From Hyperoodon ampullatus (taxonomy: Eukaryota; Chordata; Mammalia; Artiodactyla; Ziphiidae): a stretch of DNA of 64,000 bases. The stretch is from the NCBI GenBank assembly GCA_949752795.1, contig OX457068.1:61011582-61075581 (forward strand), read 5' to 3'. Of this stretch, positions 45,546 through 57,170 are shown in pieces; the stretch's first letter is position 1, and each line of letters begins with the position of its first letter. Below the pieces are notes generated by a model, which did no database searches, was not told where the DNA came from, and saw nothing but the letters and a program-made list of their open reading frames with translations. The position numbers were made by a program, and so were the translations under genes.

Positions 45546-45831
45546 GTGTTCTGTAGGAGTTGTTCCACGTGTAGATGAATTTCTGATGTATCTGTGGGGA
45601 GGAAGGTGGTCTCCGCGTCTTACTCTTCCGCCATCTTCCTCCGGGCTAGTTTCCTACTTTTTGAATCCTATAACAAAAGAAATGAAAATTTTTGCCTTGC
45701 TACCCTAAGGAATATTTGAAGTTAATTTAACCTAGAGAAATGGAAAGTAATAGGAAAGGAAAATTATTGTTTATTTTAGTAACTAACTCACCAAATCTTC
45801 ACTGAGTACACAGTTTTTATGAGGCATTGTT

Positions 45832-45882
45832 GAAAGAAAGAAAGAAAGAAAGAAGAAAGAAAGAAAGGAAGGAAGGAAGGAA

Positions 45883-45928
<46 letters not shown>

Positions 45929-45980
45929 AGGAAAGAGAAAAGGGGAGGGAGGAAGGGAAGGAGGGAAGTGGGAAGGAACT
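45832..45980. repeat. (GAAA)n/(GGAA)n microsatellite
   Basis: Imperfect GAAA and GGAA repeats; the 68-codon Lys/Glu/Arg-rich frame across it is an artefact of composition. Confidence 0.95.
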
Positions 45981-46059
45981 CCCTATTCACGTGGAGCTTT
46001 TATTCTAATGAATATAAATGGATTGGTATGTAAGTAAATATTTGTCAGATAATGATAAC

Positions 46060-46654
46060 TGCCTTTGTAAGCAGATAGTTTAGGGGGGTCCCCAGAGAAA
46101 TGACCAAGGAATGGCTTTCTTGACATAAGAGAACCCATTTTAACCTAAACCATTTTGTGATCTAAGCCTGGCCACAATGCTTGCCCTTGAACGGGTCTCA
46201 CTAATTAATGATTTAAAGGAGGGGATGCAGAAACAAGGGAGGAGCAGTCAAGAAACAATAGTGCAGCTTTGGGGCAGGGTCCTGGTTCCTCAAGGAACAT
46301 ACATAATAATATATCTTTGAGTTCTTCAGGAGCTAAGGCCCACACCCAGGTGGAGGATGGAATTATGATGTTGACCCTTCTGACTTCAGTCAGCTACAGC
46401 TTGGACTCTGTTGACTTTTGCCCCAATTCTATGCTGAAATCCCCTCTGCTCAAGTCCTCTAATGAACGTGCAAATACCCTTAGCTTAAAGCTTCGCCAGT
46501 TTTGTTGTTCAGGAAAACACTGCTTTGGGAAAGATCCCAGTGTTCTCCTTACTTGCTACAAGTAATAATAAATCCTTCCTTCTCCCACACTTTGGCTTGT
46601 TTGTGTCTATTGGCTCAACACCCACCAAGAGGTGAATGCAGTTTTTAGGTAACA
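46060..46654 (+). mobile_element. ERV1-like solo LTR (family shared with 52.9 kb)
   Basis: The part at 46226-46345 ('ggaggagcagtcaagaaaca', 'gtgcagctttggggcagggt', 'cctggttcctcaaggaacat') resembles, reversed, the LTR at 52946-53511. A poly(A) signal AATAAA lies at 46567-46572, followed by a typical pyrimidine-rich R/U5 and an end near AGGTAACA. No retroviral genes are present. The left boundary is approximate. Confidence 0.65.
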
Positions 46655-46729
46655 CCTTGCAGAGATTAAAATAAGATAAAAAATGACTACTTTTTTTTTA
46701 ATGCTTAGGAAAGTTTTTTTTAATATTTT

Positions 46730-47427
46730 ATTTATTTATTCATTTCTTTCTTTATTTTAATCTCAGAGCTCTTTATAGTCCTGAAAATATTGGAAACAAT
46801 ATAAATGGTCAGCAATAGATAAATAGTAGTATAAAATCAAGCTTATTTATAATATGGAAAATTATACAGCCAATAAAATATTTACAAAATTTTATGGCAG
46901 AGAATATACTGGCATTACAATTTTGAGTGAAAAAGTCACAAGAGAAATTTTTATATACACCATGTTTCAACTGTGAAAAATATTCAGAGGCAAAAAGTTG
47001 AAAGAAATATTAATGCTGACTCCTTGTGTAAAGAGAAATTTTTTTTCTACTTCTTCTTTGAAATTTAATTTTTTTATTGAATGAAAGATTCTTGTAAATT
47101 CTATAGTGCTTTGCAATTTTCAAAAGTTTCACACAGGTGATTCCATATAATCCCATGATAACACGTTTTTCTCCCCTACCCATATATTGCCCCCTGTTTC
47201 CTTCTCCCCACTGGTAACTACTAGGTTTTTTTTTCTATATCTGAGAGTCTGCTTCTTTTTGTTTGTTTTATTCACTAGTTTGTGTATTTCTTATATTCCA
47301 CATATAAGTGATATACAGTATTTGTCTTTCTCTGTCTGACTTATTTCACTTAGCATAGTGCCATCCAAGTCCATCCATGTTACTGCAAGAGGAAAAATAT
47401 CATATTTTAATGGCTGAGTAGTATTCC

Positions 47428-47466
<39 letters not shown>

Positions 47467-48473
47467 CACATCTTCTTTACCCACTCATCTGTTGACAGAC
47501 ACTTAGGTTGCTTTCATACCTTGGCAATTGAAAATAATTCTCTATGAACATTGAGGTGCATATATCTTTGCAAATTAGTGTTTTGTTTTGTTTTGTTTTC
47601 AGATATATACTCAGGAGTGCAATTGCTGGTCATATGGTAGTTCTATTTTTAGCTTTTTGAGAAATCTCTATACTGTTTTGCACAGTGGAGGCACTAATTT
47701 ATAACCCCATCAACAGTGTACAAGTGTTCCCTTTTCTCCACGTCCTCACAAACATTTGTTATTTGTGTTCTTTTATTCACATATATCAATGGAAACGAAT
47801 AGAGATCTCAGAATTAAATCTGCACACTTGGTCAATTAATCTATGACAAAGGAGGCAAGAACATAAAATGGAGAAAAATCTCTTCAATAAATGGTGCTAG
47901 GAAAACTGGACAGCTACATGTAAAAGAATGAAATTAAAACATTCTCTAACACCATATAGGAAAATAAACAAAGTGGATTGAAGACCTAAATGTAAGACCA
48001 GATACTATAAAACTCCTAGAGAAGAACATAGGCAGAACACACTGACATAAAACGCTGAGATATATATTTTTTTGGATCTGTCTCCTAAAGCAAAGGAAAT
48101 AAGAGCAAAAATAAACAAAAGGGACCTAATTAAGCTTAAAAGCTTTTTCACAGCAAAGTAAACCATCAACAAAATGAAAAGATATCCTGCTGAATGAGAG
48201 AAGATAATTTGCAAAGGGTATGACCAATAAGGAGTTACTATCCAACATATGTAAATAGTTCATACACCTCAACATCAAAAAAAACAAACAACTCAATAAA
48301 AACTGGGCAGAAGAACTGAATAAACATTTTTCCAAAGAGGAAATGCAGATGGCCAACAGGCTGATGAAAAGATGTTCAATATTGCTAATCATCAGGGAAA
48401 ATGCAAATCAAAACCACAATGAGATATCACCTCACAAAGGTCAGAATGTCTGTCATCAAAAAGAATCACTAGG
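46730..48473 (-). mobile_element. Old L1 with an inverted 5' segment (twin-priming type)
   Basis: About 47110-47765 reads as an antisense L1 3' part (TCCACATATAAGTGATATAC, CTTTTCTCCACGTCCTCACA). From about 47766 the orientation flips: 47780-48473 reads sense L1 ORF2 that lies just upstream in the element (ATAAATGGTGCTAGGAAAAC, GATATCACCTCACAAAGGTC). The two halves are nearly contiguous on the L1 map, as in twin-primed insertions. The piece at 46730-47030 resembles a sense-oriented old L1 tail and may be a separate insertion or co-mobilised flank. Confidence 0.7.
47430..47464. repeat. (TG)n microsatellite
   Basis: About 17 uninterrupted TG units, inside the antisense L1 tail. Confidence 0.97.
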
Positions 48474-48680
48474 GCTTCCCTGGTGGCGCAGTGGTTGAGA
48501 GTCCGCCTGCCGATGCAGGGGACACGGGTTCGTGCCCCGGTCCAGGAAGATCCCACATGCCGCGGAGCGGCTAGGCCCGTGAGCCATGGCCGCTGAGCCT
48601 GTGCGTCCAGAGCCTGTGCTCCAGAACGGGAGACACCACAACAGTGAGAGGCCCGTGTACTGCAAAAAAAAAAAAAAAAA
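48474..48680 (+). mobile_element. CHR-2-type SINE (cetacean)
   Basis: Head GGGCTTCCCTGGTGGCGCAG, body to GAGGCCCGTGTACTGC, then about 22 A. The left flank AAAAAGAATCACTA and the right flank AAAAAATGACTA are similar but not identical, so the TSD is diverged or compound. Confidence 0.92.
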
Positions 48681-48692
48681 AAAAAATGACTA

Positions 48693-50385
48693 TTTTGGAT
48701 TAAGGGATCAGGCAAAGGTTTTCTGAGGGCATGATACTGAAACTGAGATCTGAATGACAAGAAGATAGCAACCATCTGAAGACTGAAGGGAATAATAATC
48801 CAAACCAAGGGAATAGCTAATGCAAAGGTAAGCCCCAAGACAGAAATGAATAAGGTAAACAGAAATATTAACGTCAACAACTGTTCTATGAAACTTTTCT
48901 CTTTCTCTACTTTTTGATCTCCCCACCAGTCTCAGCTATTGGAAAACCTGATAGGAACCTGGTTAGCAATGGAGATCGGGAAATGTGGTTTGCAGACTCT
49001 TAGCCCTAATAGTATATAGCAGAATATAGAAGGGTAAATTATGACTGAGAAAAGGCAGTTTAAAAACTAGCACAGTCCATCCTTTTTGGTTAGTCATACA
49101 CTTCTACACATATTTAATCTTCTAAACAGTGACAATAACATCATGTTTACACCATACAGGACACAACCATCCTTTATGCAAATCATGATATTCTCACCAT
49201 CTCAAAAAAAGGTTGACACAAACCTCTAAAATTAACTGTTCTTATCTTCAGGTGATGTTGATTCTATTTGTAGTTAAATCACAATTCTAAGTTATTTTGC
49301 AACCTACAGACTAAATTTAAAAATTAACCACAATCAATGATTCCTATGTAAAATAGTGAGATGGGAGAAGGGAAAATATTTAATGTATTGTTGTCATGTA
49401 ACATTGTTGAGGAACAAGTGAGTAAGAGATTATGTTTAACTGTAACTAGTCATGCAGCCATACTTGATATTACAACTTCCATTAATCATTACTATTCCCT
49501 GTTTTTCTTAGCCTCAGCCAGCCCCACAATTGATGGGGATCCTTTATTTGGGGGTAAACCAAGCTGTCATTCCTGAGTGATCTGAATCTATCTATATTTG
49601 GTTGTTGAGGTCTCCATTAACATTTGACATGAAAGCATTAAGAGATCCCTGAGTTTCAGATAGATTCTGTTCTGTCCTATTGTAGGGAAGTAATTATTTT
49701 TCCTCTTCGTAATCAGGATCAATCAAATTAACCAGTAAAATAAGCTTTGTTCTTTGTCTGTTTGTTCTGTGCCAAAAGTGTGTCAGCCTCAACTTCCAGT
49801 TCAATCAAATTATTGATTCCCCTGGTGAAAGCATCCCTCTGTTGAGAACCAAGGACTCTAAATCAGTAGAGTCCAAAGTTATATGGCCAGTAAGTAAAAG
49901 TTGTACATCATACACTATCTGAACACACATCCTCCACCAACTACGTGCTCAGGAGGGTCCAGAAGATACATAGAGGAATGTATAAGAAAGGGGACACTGC
50001 CACTCTGAAGAAGTTATGTGATATTTGTCCTTTGAAGGCCAGGGATGATGGTGAGATATGTTCCGATTGACACAGGCACCCTAATTTCACTTGGAATGAT
50101 GGTATCTCAGAAAGACAGGTTCCACATGGCAGCTCTTAACCGACAAAGTGGGCACAATTATCACAGTGAGCAACAGAAATAGAGTTGTACCTGGAATGTG
50201 GCACACAGAATTTCTGGAGGATCCTTGGAAGTGACTAATTGAACATGCTTTCCTTAAAAATAGATGGATGTCATGCTAACAGTGGTTTATCTATATCTTA
50301 CAGTGCTTAGAAACACTTCCTGAACTCCAAATGGGAAGATGTTATTTTTTAAATGGTGTAAGGAAACCTGGAGTGGAAAGAAATT
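48693..50385. other. Unique or unrecognised sequence
   Basis: No gene is recognised. The part at 50040-50380 has the feel of an old repeat but I could not place it in a family. Confidence 0.4.
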
Positions 50386-50409
50386 AGCAGGGATGGTTGA
50401 ATTTTGTTG

Positions 50410-50739
50410 TGTTTTTTTGTTTGTTTGTTTGTTTTAATGAACGTATTTATTTATTTATTTTTGGCTGTGTTGGGTCTTCGTTGCTGTACGCAGGCTTTCT
50501 CTAGTTGTGGCAAGTGGGGGCTACTCTTCGTTGTGGTACACAATGCGGTGGCTTCTCTTGTTGCAGAGCATGGGCTCTAGGCGCACGGGCTTCAGTAGTT
50601 GTGGCACGCAGGCTCAGTAGTTGTGGTGCACGGGCTTAGTTGCTCTGAGGCATGTTGGATCTTCCTAGACCAGGGCTCAAACCCGTGTCTCCTGCATTGG
50701 CAGGCTGATTCTTAACCACTGCACCACCAGGGAAGTCCT
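50410..50739 (-). mobile_element. CHR-1-type SINE, antisense
   Basis: T-rich tail with TTTATTTATTTATTTTTGGC, then 'tgttgggtcttcgttgctgt', and a GGGAAGTCC head at 50739. An imperfect duplication GGGATGGTTGAATTTT (about 50390-50405) and AGGATGGCTAAGTTTT (about 50740-50756) flanks it. It is older than the CHR-2 copies. Confidence 0.9.
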
Positions 50740-50869
50740 AGGATGGCTAAGTTTTAACTGAGACTACATTATTGAATCTGACATGATCATGGGCAAGAGA
50801 ACATTTGGGATCTCATCTTTTATCATTTTAAAATAAGAAAAATAAAATGACTTAAAATGATAATAATAG

Positions 50870-51080
50870 CTAGTATATATGGAACACCTACAATGTACTA
50901 TACTGTTCTAACACTTAACATGTATTATCTCATCCGTTTCTTTTATGAGGTTGGTCATATTGTTAAACCCATCTTGCAGATGAGGCAACTGAAACACTGA
51001 GAGGTGAATAATCTATCCAAGTTTCAACAGCTAGTAAGTAGCAGTCCAGAGTTTTAAATCTACACTTTAATGCCACTAAA
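50870..51080 (-). repeat. MIR SINE, nearly full core
   Basis: 'aacatgtattatctcatccg', 'gatgaggcaactgaaacact', 'caacagctagtaagtagcag' in the order of a reversed MIR. Confidence 0.8.
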
Positions 51081-51779
51081 TCATGGGTGAAACTCCTTGA
51101 ACCCTGGTTTCAGTGTAAATGGTTTTCTTGTCCATGTCTGCTGTATGATCTCACAATGGCCCAAGGTAATTCCCAGGAATGACAAATTTTAGGGAAACAG
51201 AAACCAGCTTTCTGCAATTTGGCTCAGTGTGTAGCTTAACTGAGGTGGACTAAATTGGCCGTAAATTCTTTGACTAGGCATCAATGCCCCACAGCCTTCC
51301 GGGCACTAGAACAAAAATAGCTAAGTGCATAATGATCACAACAGGGACAATTGCCCTAACATATCCATGTGCCAGAACACACGGGAGAGGAAGAGAAATA
51401 ATTTCCTATCAACATCCGCAATCATTCTGGGAGATTACTTCATGATTGCTAAAGTAGAAACAGGGTGATGAGTAGGTGGGAAGGCTGGGAATAATAGGAC
51501 ATCACAAAACAGCTTGGCATCATGAGTTTAGGCATGGGACACTTGTGCTCTAGTCCTGCCATGGACTCTAAACTGCTGTACAATGTTGAACTTGTAATCA
51601 TCAAGGAATATTAGAGTTAAAGGGACCATCATCAGGTTAAAACTGCTTATTTTAGAGATAAGAATATGAAAGCCCAAAGAAGTACAGCCAAACCAGTGCT
51701 CAACCATTCTGAATCCCCAGATTTTCCTACTGTTCACATTGTACCCCACTGTAGGCCCAGGCCCCCATCATTATGAGCA
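51081..51779. other. Unique sequence, no gene recognised
   Basis: Only a short unconvincing frame (51528-51749 minus). Nothing else is seen. Confidence 0.45.
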
Positions 51780-51870
51780 TCAATTTCCTCATCTAGAGAA
51801 TGGAAATAGCCTTAGATACTCTACCTACCTACTATAGATTACTTTATAAGATCAAATGAGATAACATATG
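51780..51870 (+). repeat. MIR fragment
   Basis: 'caatttcctcatctagagaa', then 'gatcaaatgagataacatat', matches the MIR 3' half. Confidence 0.6.
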
Positions 51871-52429
51871 GGAAAGTGTTTTTGAAAGTATATACCATGG
51901 AAATGCCCCTTGTTCTGGGGTTTGGGGATGTAACATTTCCTTCTCACTGGGTCACCATTTTGACAGTCTTCAGCAAGGGTGCCCAAAAATGACTCCAGAA
52001 CAGACCTGGAATTTAAAGAGAGACACACATCATTTAAGGTCAATCAACAGGTTAGAACTAAGAAGGATGGAAAGAAGTATGGGAAATTTTAAGTAGATGG
52101 CGGGAGGTGTACTTTTGTAAACCACAAAATATTCTCTGCAGGGACATATTTATTACTCTACTGCTTACATCATTTAAGCCCACATCAGAGAGAGCACTTA
52201 TTAATGCAGCACATGGGGTGATCTACCAGCAGCATGGGAAGCAAGCAAAGGTGTCCTCAGTGGGCTTTGTCTGTTGGCTTGACTTGTCTGCTCTTTAGCT
52301 TGGGCACAATTTTTCCTATAGGGCCTAGTCATCCCTGATGTCTTCAGTCAGCCAAGTTTTAAATAACAGTGTGTTTTGTCCAGTGTTCTCATTTACTATA
52401 CAACCATTTTTCTCTCAGCTTTCACTCAA
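51871..52429. other. Unique sequence, no gene recognised
   Basis: No coding, RNA or repeat signal recognised. Confidence 0.45.
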
Positions 52430-52615
52430 CACTTATTATGAGCCAGAGACTTCACACTGTGCTTTTTGTGTATTATTTAATTTAACCCTCTCAACAGCAT
52501 GTTAAAGTAGGTACTATTGTAATCCTCACTGAGGCTGGGGGAGGAGCCAGCACATGGAGGAGCAAAGATTAAAATCAAGACTAGAGCCTGAACTTTTAAC
52601 ACCCTGCCATATTGC
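52430..52615 (-). repeat. MIR SINE
   Basis: 'acacttattatgagccagag', 'gtattatttaatttaaccct' and 'agagcctgaacttttaacac' follow the reversed MIR consensus. Confidence 0.7.
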
Positions 52616-52945
52616 TTTCCTGTGTTTTTCCAGATTGTGTCATTGTCTTAAGCTACAATTTCAACCCACCTTGAATGAATGAATCACTCAAGCAATGAAT
52701 CACTCAAGTTATTTTCCAAGTGCACTATACTATTTTTACAAATATTTAATAAACCCTTGTGTTGAGAAATCAAGCTTACTCTGCATGGCTTTACCAGGAA
52801 AAAACAGGCTCAATGACTGAAAAATATCAAGAGCCAGATTTTAGCTTAATGTGGGAAAGAATTTTGTATTCATTAGAGTGGTTCAGTGAGTGGAACTAGC
52901 TATTTTATGAGTATAGCAAGCAGAAGTTATTGTTCAAACAGAGGT

Positions 52946-53511
52946 TGTGATGCCAAAAACATGGCCTCTGGGTACTGGTGCCAAATCGAATCTTGGAGAC
53001 AGAGTTTTGGGTAAAGTAGAAAACAATAGCTTTATTGCTTTGCCAGGCAAATGGGGAAACAGCGGGCTCATGAACTCAAAAACTGTGTCTCCAATCTGGG
53101 GGATTTGGTGAGGAGATTTACAGCAAGGTCCCAAGGGCAGGGTTGCTGATAAAGATCAGAGTGTATCTTTACTCTGGCCTCAGGTGGTCTCCTGATGAGA
53201 TTTTGTGGTTTTAAAGGTTATCAAACTGTGGCCTTCTCTCTGGAATGAAGAATGCTTCATCAAGTAGTTAACATCTTCCATTTGTTGGGGGATTTAGTTC
53301 TACAGAAGAGCTCAACAATATTGTTATGTGTATCCCTTGAGGTGGAACCAAGGCCCTGACTCAAGGCTGCACTATTCTTTCTTGGCTGCTCCTTCCTTGT
53401 TTCTATATCACCTCCCTTCCCTGGTTAGCAACTGTTTGAACCTGCCCTTTGGAACTCAGGGAAGTTCATGGAGGCTGAAGCTTATTTCCTACAAACAAGA
53501 AACAGGGGACA
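52946..53511 (-). mobile_element. ERV1-like solo LTR, antisense
   Basis: On the minus strand it begins TGTCCCCTGTTTCTTG (53511) and ends GGCATCACA (52946), the TG...CA form of retroviral LTRs. A poly(A) signal AATAAA within GCAATAAAGCTATTG lies on the minus strand near 53025-53040, followed by a U5-like end (GATTCGATTTGGCACCAG). About 566 bp, with no genes, so a solo LTR. Its U3 core matches the LTR at 46060-46654 in opposite orientation. No confident TSD. Confidence 0.75.
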
Positions 53512-53527
53512 CAGAGAGGCTTCTGTG

Positions 53528-53668
53528 CTTTCTGAAGTCTTTTCTTGATTATTTTTGTTCTGAATGGTCACTGACTCTTCTGCAATTGGGTAGTTCTTAT
53601 ATAGTGTGTACCTTGCAACTAGGACTATATTAATTTTCAGAGAGGAGAGTATTGCCAGAGTTTAAGGC
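53528..53668. repeat. Left arm of a 141-bp near-perfect inverted repeat
   Basis: This segment is the reverse complement of 54051-54191 with only three mismatches and no gap over 141 bp. It starts 16 bp after the edge of the antisense LTR. It does not resemble a known transposon end. Confidence 0.92.
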
Positions 53669-53899
53669 CAGAGTCTGGCTTGGTTTCAAGGGGGTTTTCT
53701 GTCCTGAAGCCCCTAGCGTCATTGCTATTCTGAAATTTAAAATTTGATGACCAACAAATCTGAGTAAAGGACAAGTGAGTACATCCTTTGACAAGCAAGG
53801 TCTTCCATGGTGACTCCACACTGTAACCTAACCAGTTTCCTAAAATAATAGTTTAGAAACAAAACTATCATAACTTGAAGAAAGGATTTCCTTTATTAG

Positions 53900-54330
53900 G
53901 CTTACTCTCTTTCTCTCATGCTAGCCCCTGTCTGAAATCTTTCCTTGATCTCAGTTATCAAGTTCAAATATCCCTTCCTCATGGCCCATCTCAAGTCTCA
54001 CCTCCTCCACAAAGCTTCTCCAGGCTGTCCCAGGCCTTGACACTCTTCATGCCTTAAACTCTGGCAATACTCTCCTCTCTGAAAATTAATACAGTCCTAG
54101 TTGCAAGTTACACACTATATAAGAACTACCCAATTGCAGAAGAGTCAGTGACCATTCAGAACAAAAATAATCAAGAAAATACTTCAGAAAGGAAAATGTG
54201 GCCTGAGCTAAATCCTAAATACTGACCTTCAGCCCAGGAGGGTAGGAAATATGGACATCTGATCTGATGGAACCCTGGCAGTTAGCACAGAGGCTGGCAC
54301 ATTGCAGATGCTCAAAAACATTTAAAAAGA
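53900..54330 (+). repeat. Diverged L2 LINE fragment
   Basis: 'ggcccatctcaagtctcacc', 'tcctccacaaagcttctcca' and, further on, 'ttagcacagaggctggcaca' with 'gatgctcaaaaacattt' follow the L2 3' end order (grouped-treatment phrase, 'agcacagtgcctggcaca', 'gtgctcaataaat'). The right arm of the inverted repeat lies inside it. Confidence 0.55.
54051..54191. repeat. Right arm of the 141-bp inverted repeat
   Basis: Reverse complement of 53528-53668 at 138 of 141 positions. It lies within an L2-like context (53900-54330), so it is probably the original and the left arm the copy. The spacer is 382 bp. Confidence 0.92.
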
Positions 54331-57170
54331 AAGGAAGGAGGGAGGAAAGGAGAAAAAGAAGAAAGGAAGCAAGCAAAAGTGAGCCGGGCATGTTTGTGGA
54401 ATAGTGAAGAGACCTGACTAATGAGAACAATGTGCATCTGTGTTGAGCAGAGGGTATTAGAACAAATGAGCAGTGTTGGCTCAAATTATGAAGAGCCCAG
54501 AAAGCCAGGCTAAGAACTTGAGCCTGGCTGTGGAGACATTTATAACATTCTGAATCACATTAACAATTTTTGTGGCTTCTTTATTAGTTGGCAAGTCATG
54601 TGAGAGTATAGTTCTCAGCTTATTCTTCTTGATATCCTCAGCTGATTTAGCTCAGTGTGTGCCTTAACTGTGTGAAGAATAATTAAGGCAATGAATAAAC
54701 CATTTTCTGCTTCATTCATTCCAGAGGTGAATTGATCTTTTGCACCTTGCTGACACCCTGGTGTTAGCCACAAGTTGGCCTCTCTCTCATGTACAGGATA
54801 ATGTGAACATTTCTCCAACATGACACTACAAAGTTAAATTTAATGAACTTTCCCCTCCCGAGGATATTTATCATTAGATCAACCTCACCTCTCTAGTGCT
54901 ATTCCGAAATCCCCATTCCCAGGCTATATTGGTCGCCAATTACTGAGTCCTGTTCTTAGACATGTACTGAAGTGGAATGGAAAGCTTAATAATCACAGAA
55001 TTTTAAAATATACCCAGTCCCTGACAAATTATTTTATTAATCTTTCATTCCCTTTTTTCTAACTAGAATATCCTTAAATCAATTATAATGCAACCTTCAG
55101 AAAATGCACATGCTGAATCTGAGTTTTGTAAAAGAGTAGGAAGGGGCAAGAATGCCTGATCTCAGACACTGTCTCTGTCACTTACTGATCCTGAAATTTT
55201 GGACAAATTACTTTCTCTAAGTCCCAGTTTCTTCATCTATAAAATTGTAGTAACAATGCCTACTCTACATTTTGTACATTGTAGTGGCAACATTTTTATA
55301 CATCAATTTCAGCTATATATGTATGTATTTTTAACCTAAGTATTAATAGGCTTTCATCCAAAATAACAGCTCAGTTTTTTCCCTAGGAAGACAGACCTGT
55401 CTTCCCCTTTCTTGGGGAAGACTTTCTTGTCTCTTGCCCTAAACCTTTTTAATTCCATTCTTCTATTATAAGGTAATGTTCTCCTTTGTCATCCCCATAG
55501 GGTCCAATATTTAGCTAGTGAGATAACTTTTCAGACTAATGTTTTAATAGAACACTCCTTTGTGATTAAATATTTCCATGTTAAACTAGCAAATTCTAGC
55601 TATCTTACACTTAAGAGTATATTTAATCTTAATATTCTTAAACGTTATAAAACTGGTAAATATAGGCTGCTGGAAAGCCAGTAGGAGAGAAAGTTTGTGT
55701 TTAAAAGCATCTGGGGTAGCTTTAAGTTTCTTAAAATTTACTCTGCATAGGTGGCTAACTGTAGGGTGGGCTAATAGTGACCTTGTCACTGGGGCCAAAG
55801 CCAACAAGATGCATTTCAGCAGAATAAACATAAAGTCATACACTTAAGACCAAAACACCAACTTTACAAACAGAATATGGTGCTTGTTTTGGTAATACTC
55901 ACCTGCGAAAGATGTGACAGTATTATCTGACCACAAGCTGAAGGTGTTTAAATAGCTAACACAAAATTAGGTCAGTCACGTTTATATGTCTATGAAGCCA
56001 ACATCATGAGACAATCTAAACTGACTCTACTGTGATGACTGGGCATATCTGAAGTAAGGGTAGAGTTCAGGATGCCTTGTTTTAATTGCCCAAACAAGAC
56101 AACAAAATGTCTAAAAATCTTGTCAAATGAGACTTGCCTCATACAAAGAGGGATTTCTAGACTGTCAGAAATAATAAAATGGGTCTTGTAAAGAAGAGAA
56201 AAAAAGAGATGTTGTCTGTGACTCCGAATGACCTAAGTTTACTTGTTAGAAATTGTGGACATACCCATTTTGCTGCATATAAGAAAGAACTTTCTAATAC
56301 ATGGGGCTATACAAATTAGAGTGGTTGATTTCATGAAGAAATGGCTTATTTCTGCAACTTCAGGGTCTAGCATTGTTCTTGACGCATGGTAATGGAAGGA
56401 AGGGAGGAAGGAAGGAAGGAAGGAAGGAAAGGAGGAAGAAGGGAGTTATTCTCTTAGCTGGCAAATGGAGCCAGCCTTTTCTAATCTAAATTAATCAGGG
56501 TTTCTCATCAAAACCACACTATTTGTACTTTTTTACAGAAAGTTCACCACCTGCCCCACTTCTGTTTTAAACAGACTCTTTCACAATAAAAGTCCATTTA
56601 GAATTTAACCTATGTCAGAAGAATCAGGCCATCACAAAATTGTGCATTCTCCTAACTGGTAAAAAAAAAAAAGCTTGAAATTTTTCTTGTATATTATATG
56701 TCACATTTATTTCTAATAGTAAATTAGACATTGCACAGTTTCAGTTTCTGCTAGCAAAAAAGTATACATACTATTGACCTGTAAAATGTGGCCAAAATAA
56801 GAAAAGATGGAGGTATGAAACATAAGGATTTTTAATAGAAACATATTTTCTTAAACCTTAAATTCCACTTAGTTTCCGATATTCAACAGAAATTGAGTGA
56901 GAGGCTGATCTTATTTGAGCTTTGAGTTTTCACATAATATAGTTCTGAGTCTAGTCAGAAATTCCTGTTACATTTAAAAGAGTTTCAAGCTATTAACCTA
57001 TTTTTAAAATTTCAACAGTCAAAACACAAAGTTGCCATTCTATAACAGTCTCTTAATTCAACTTAGAAGGTAATTTGTCTTATTATTCATTATCCCCTTC
57101 TGATGGACCTGATTGATTGGTTTGTTGGTTGATTTCTGTTTGCCTTACCTAGCTATTGGTCTCAGAACAA
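54331..57170. other. Mostly unique sequence with one MIR and one microsatellite
   Basis: No gene is recognised. A MIR-like piece lies at 55160-55265 ('gtcccagtttcttcatctat' then 'aaaattgtagtaacaatgcc'). A (GGAA)n stretch lies at 56393-56440, and short A runs at about 56660-56671. Confidence 0.5.

Larger units (their letters stand above)
37871..45648 (-). mobile_element. Full-length young L1 (L1-C), antisense
   Basis: A complete LINE-1 on the minus strand. The 5' end (AGCCCGGAGGAAGATGGCGG, reversed) is near 45648 and the A-tail (T-rich) is at 37872-37888. It has two ~75-bp 5'UTR units, a 430-bp purine tract (plus-strand view), a truncated ORF1, a full ORF2 without its normal stop, and the same short 3' end as L1-B. 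A SINE has inserted in the 5'UTR (44772-44977). I could not find a clean TSD. Together with L1-B it makes an inverted repeat with arms over 7 kb. Confidence 0.95.

Noticed and set aside
37862..45660. CTAG at both ends of L1-C as its TSD
   Set aside because: Only four bases agree and the following bases differ, so no TSD is claimed.
56393..56440. Short tandem repeats considered as a CRISPR-like or minisatellite array
   Set aside because: They are simple GGAA microsatellites without spacers.
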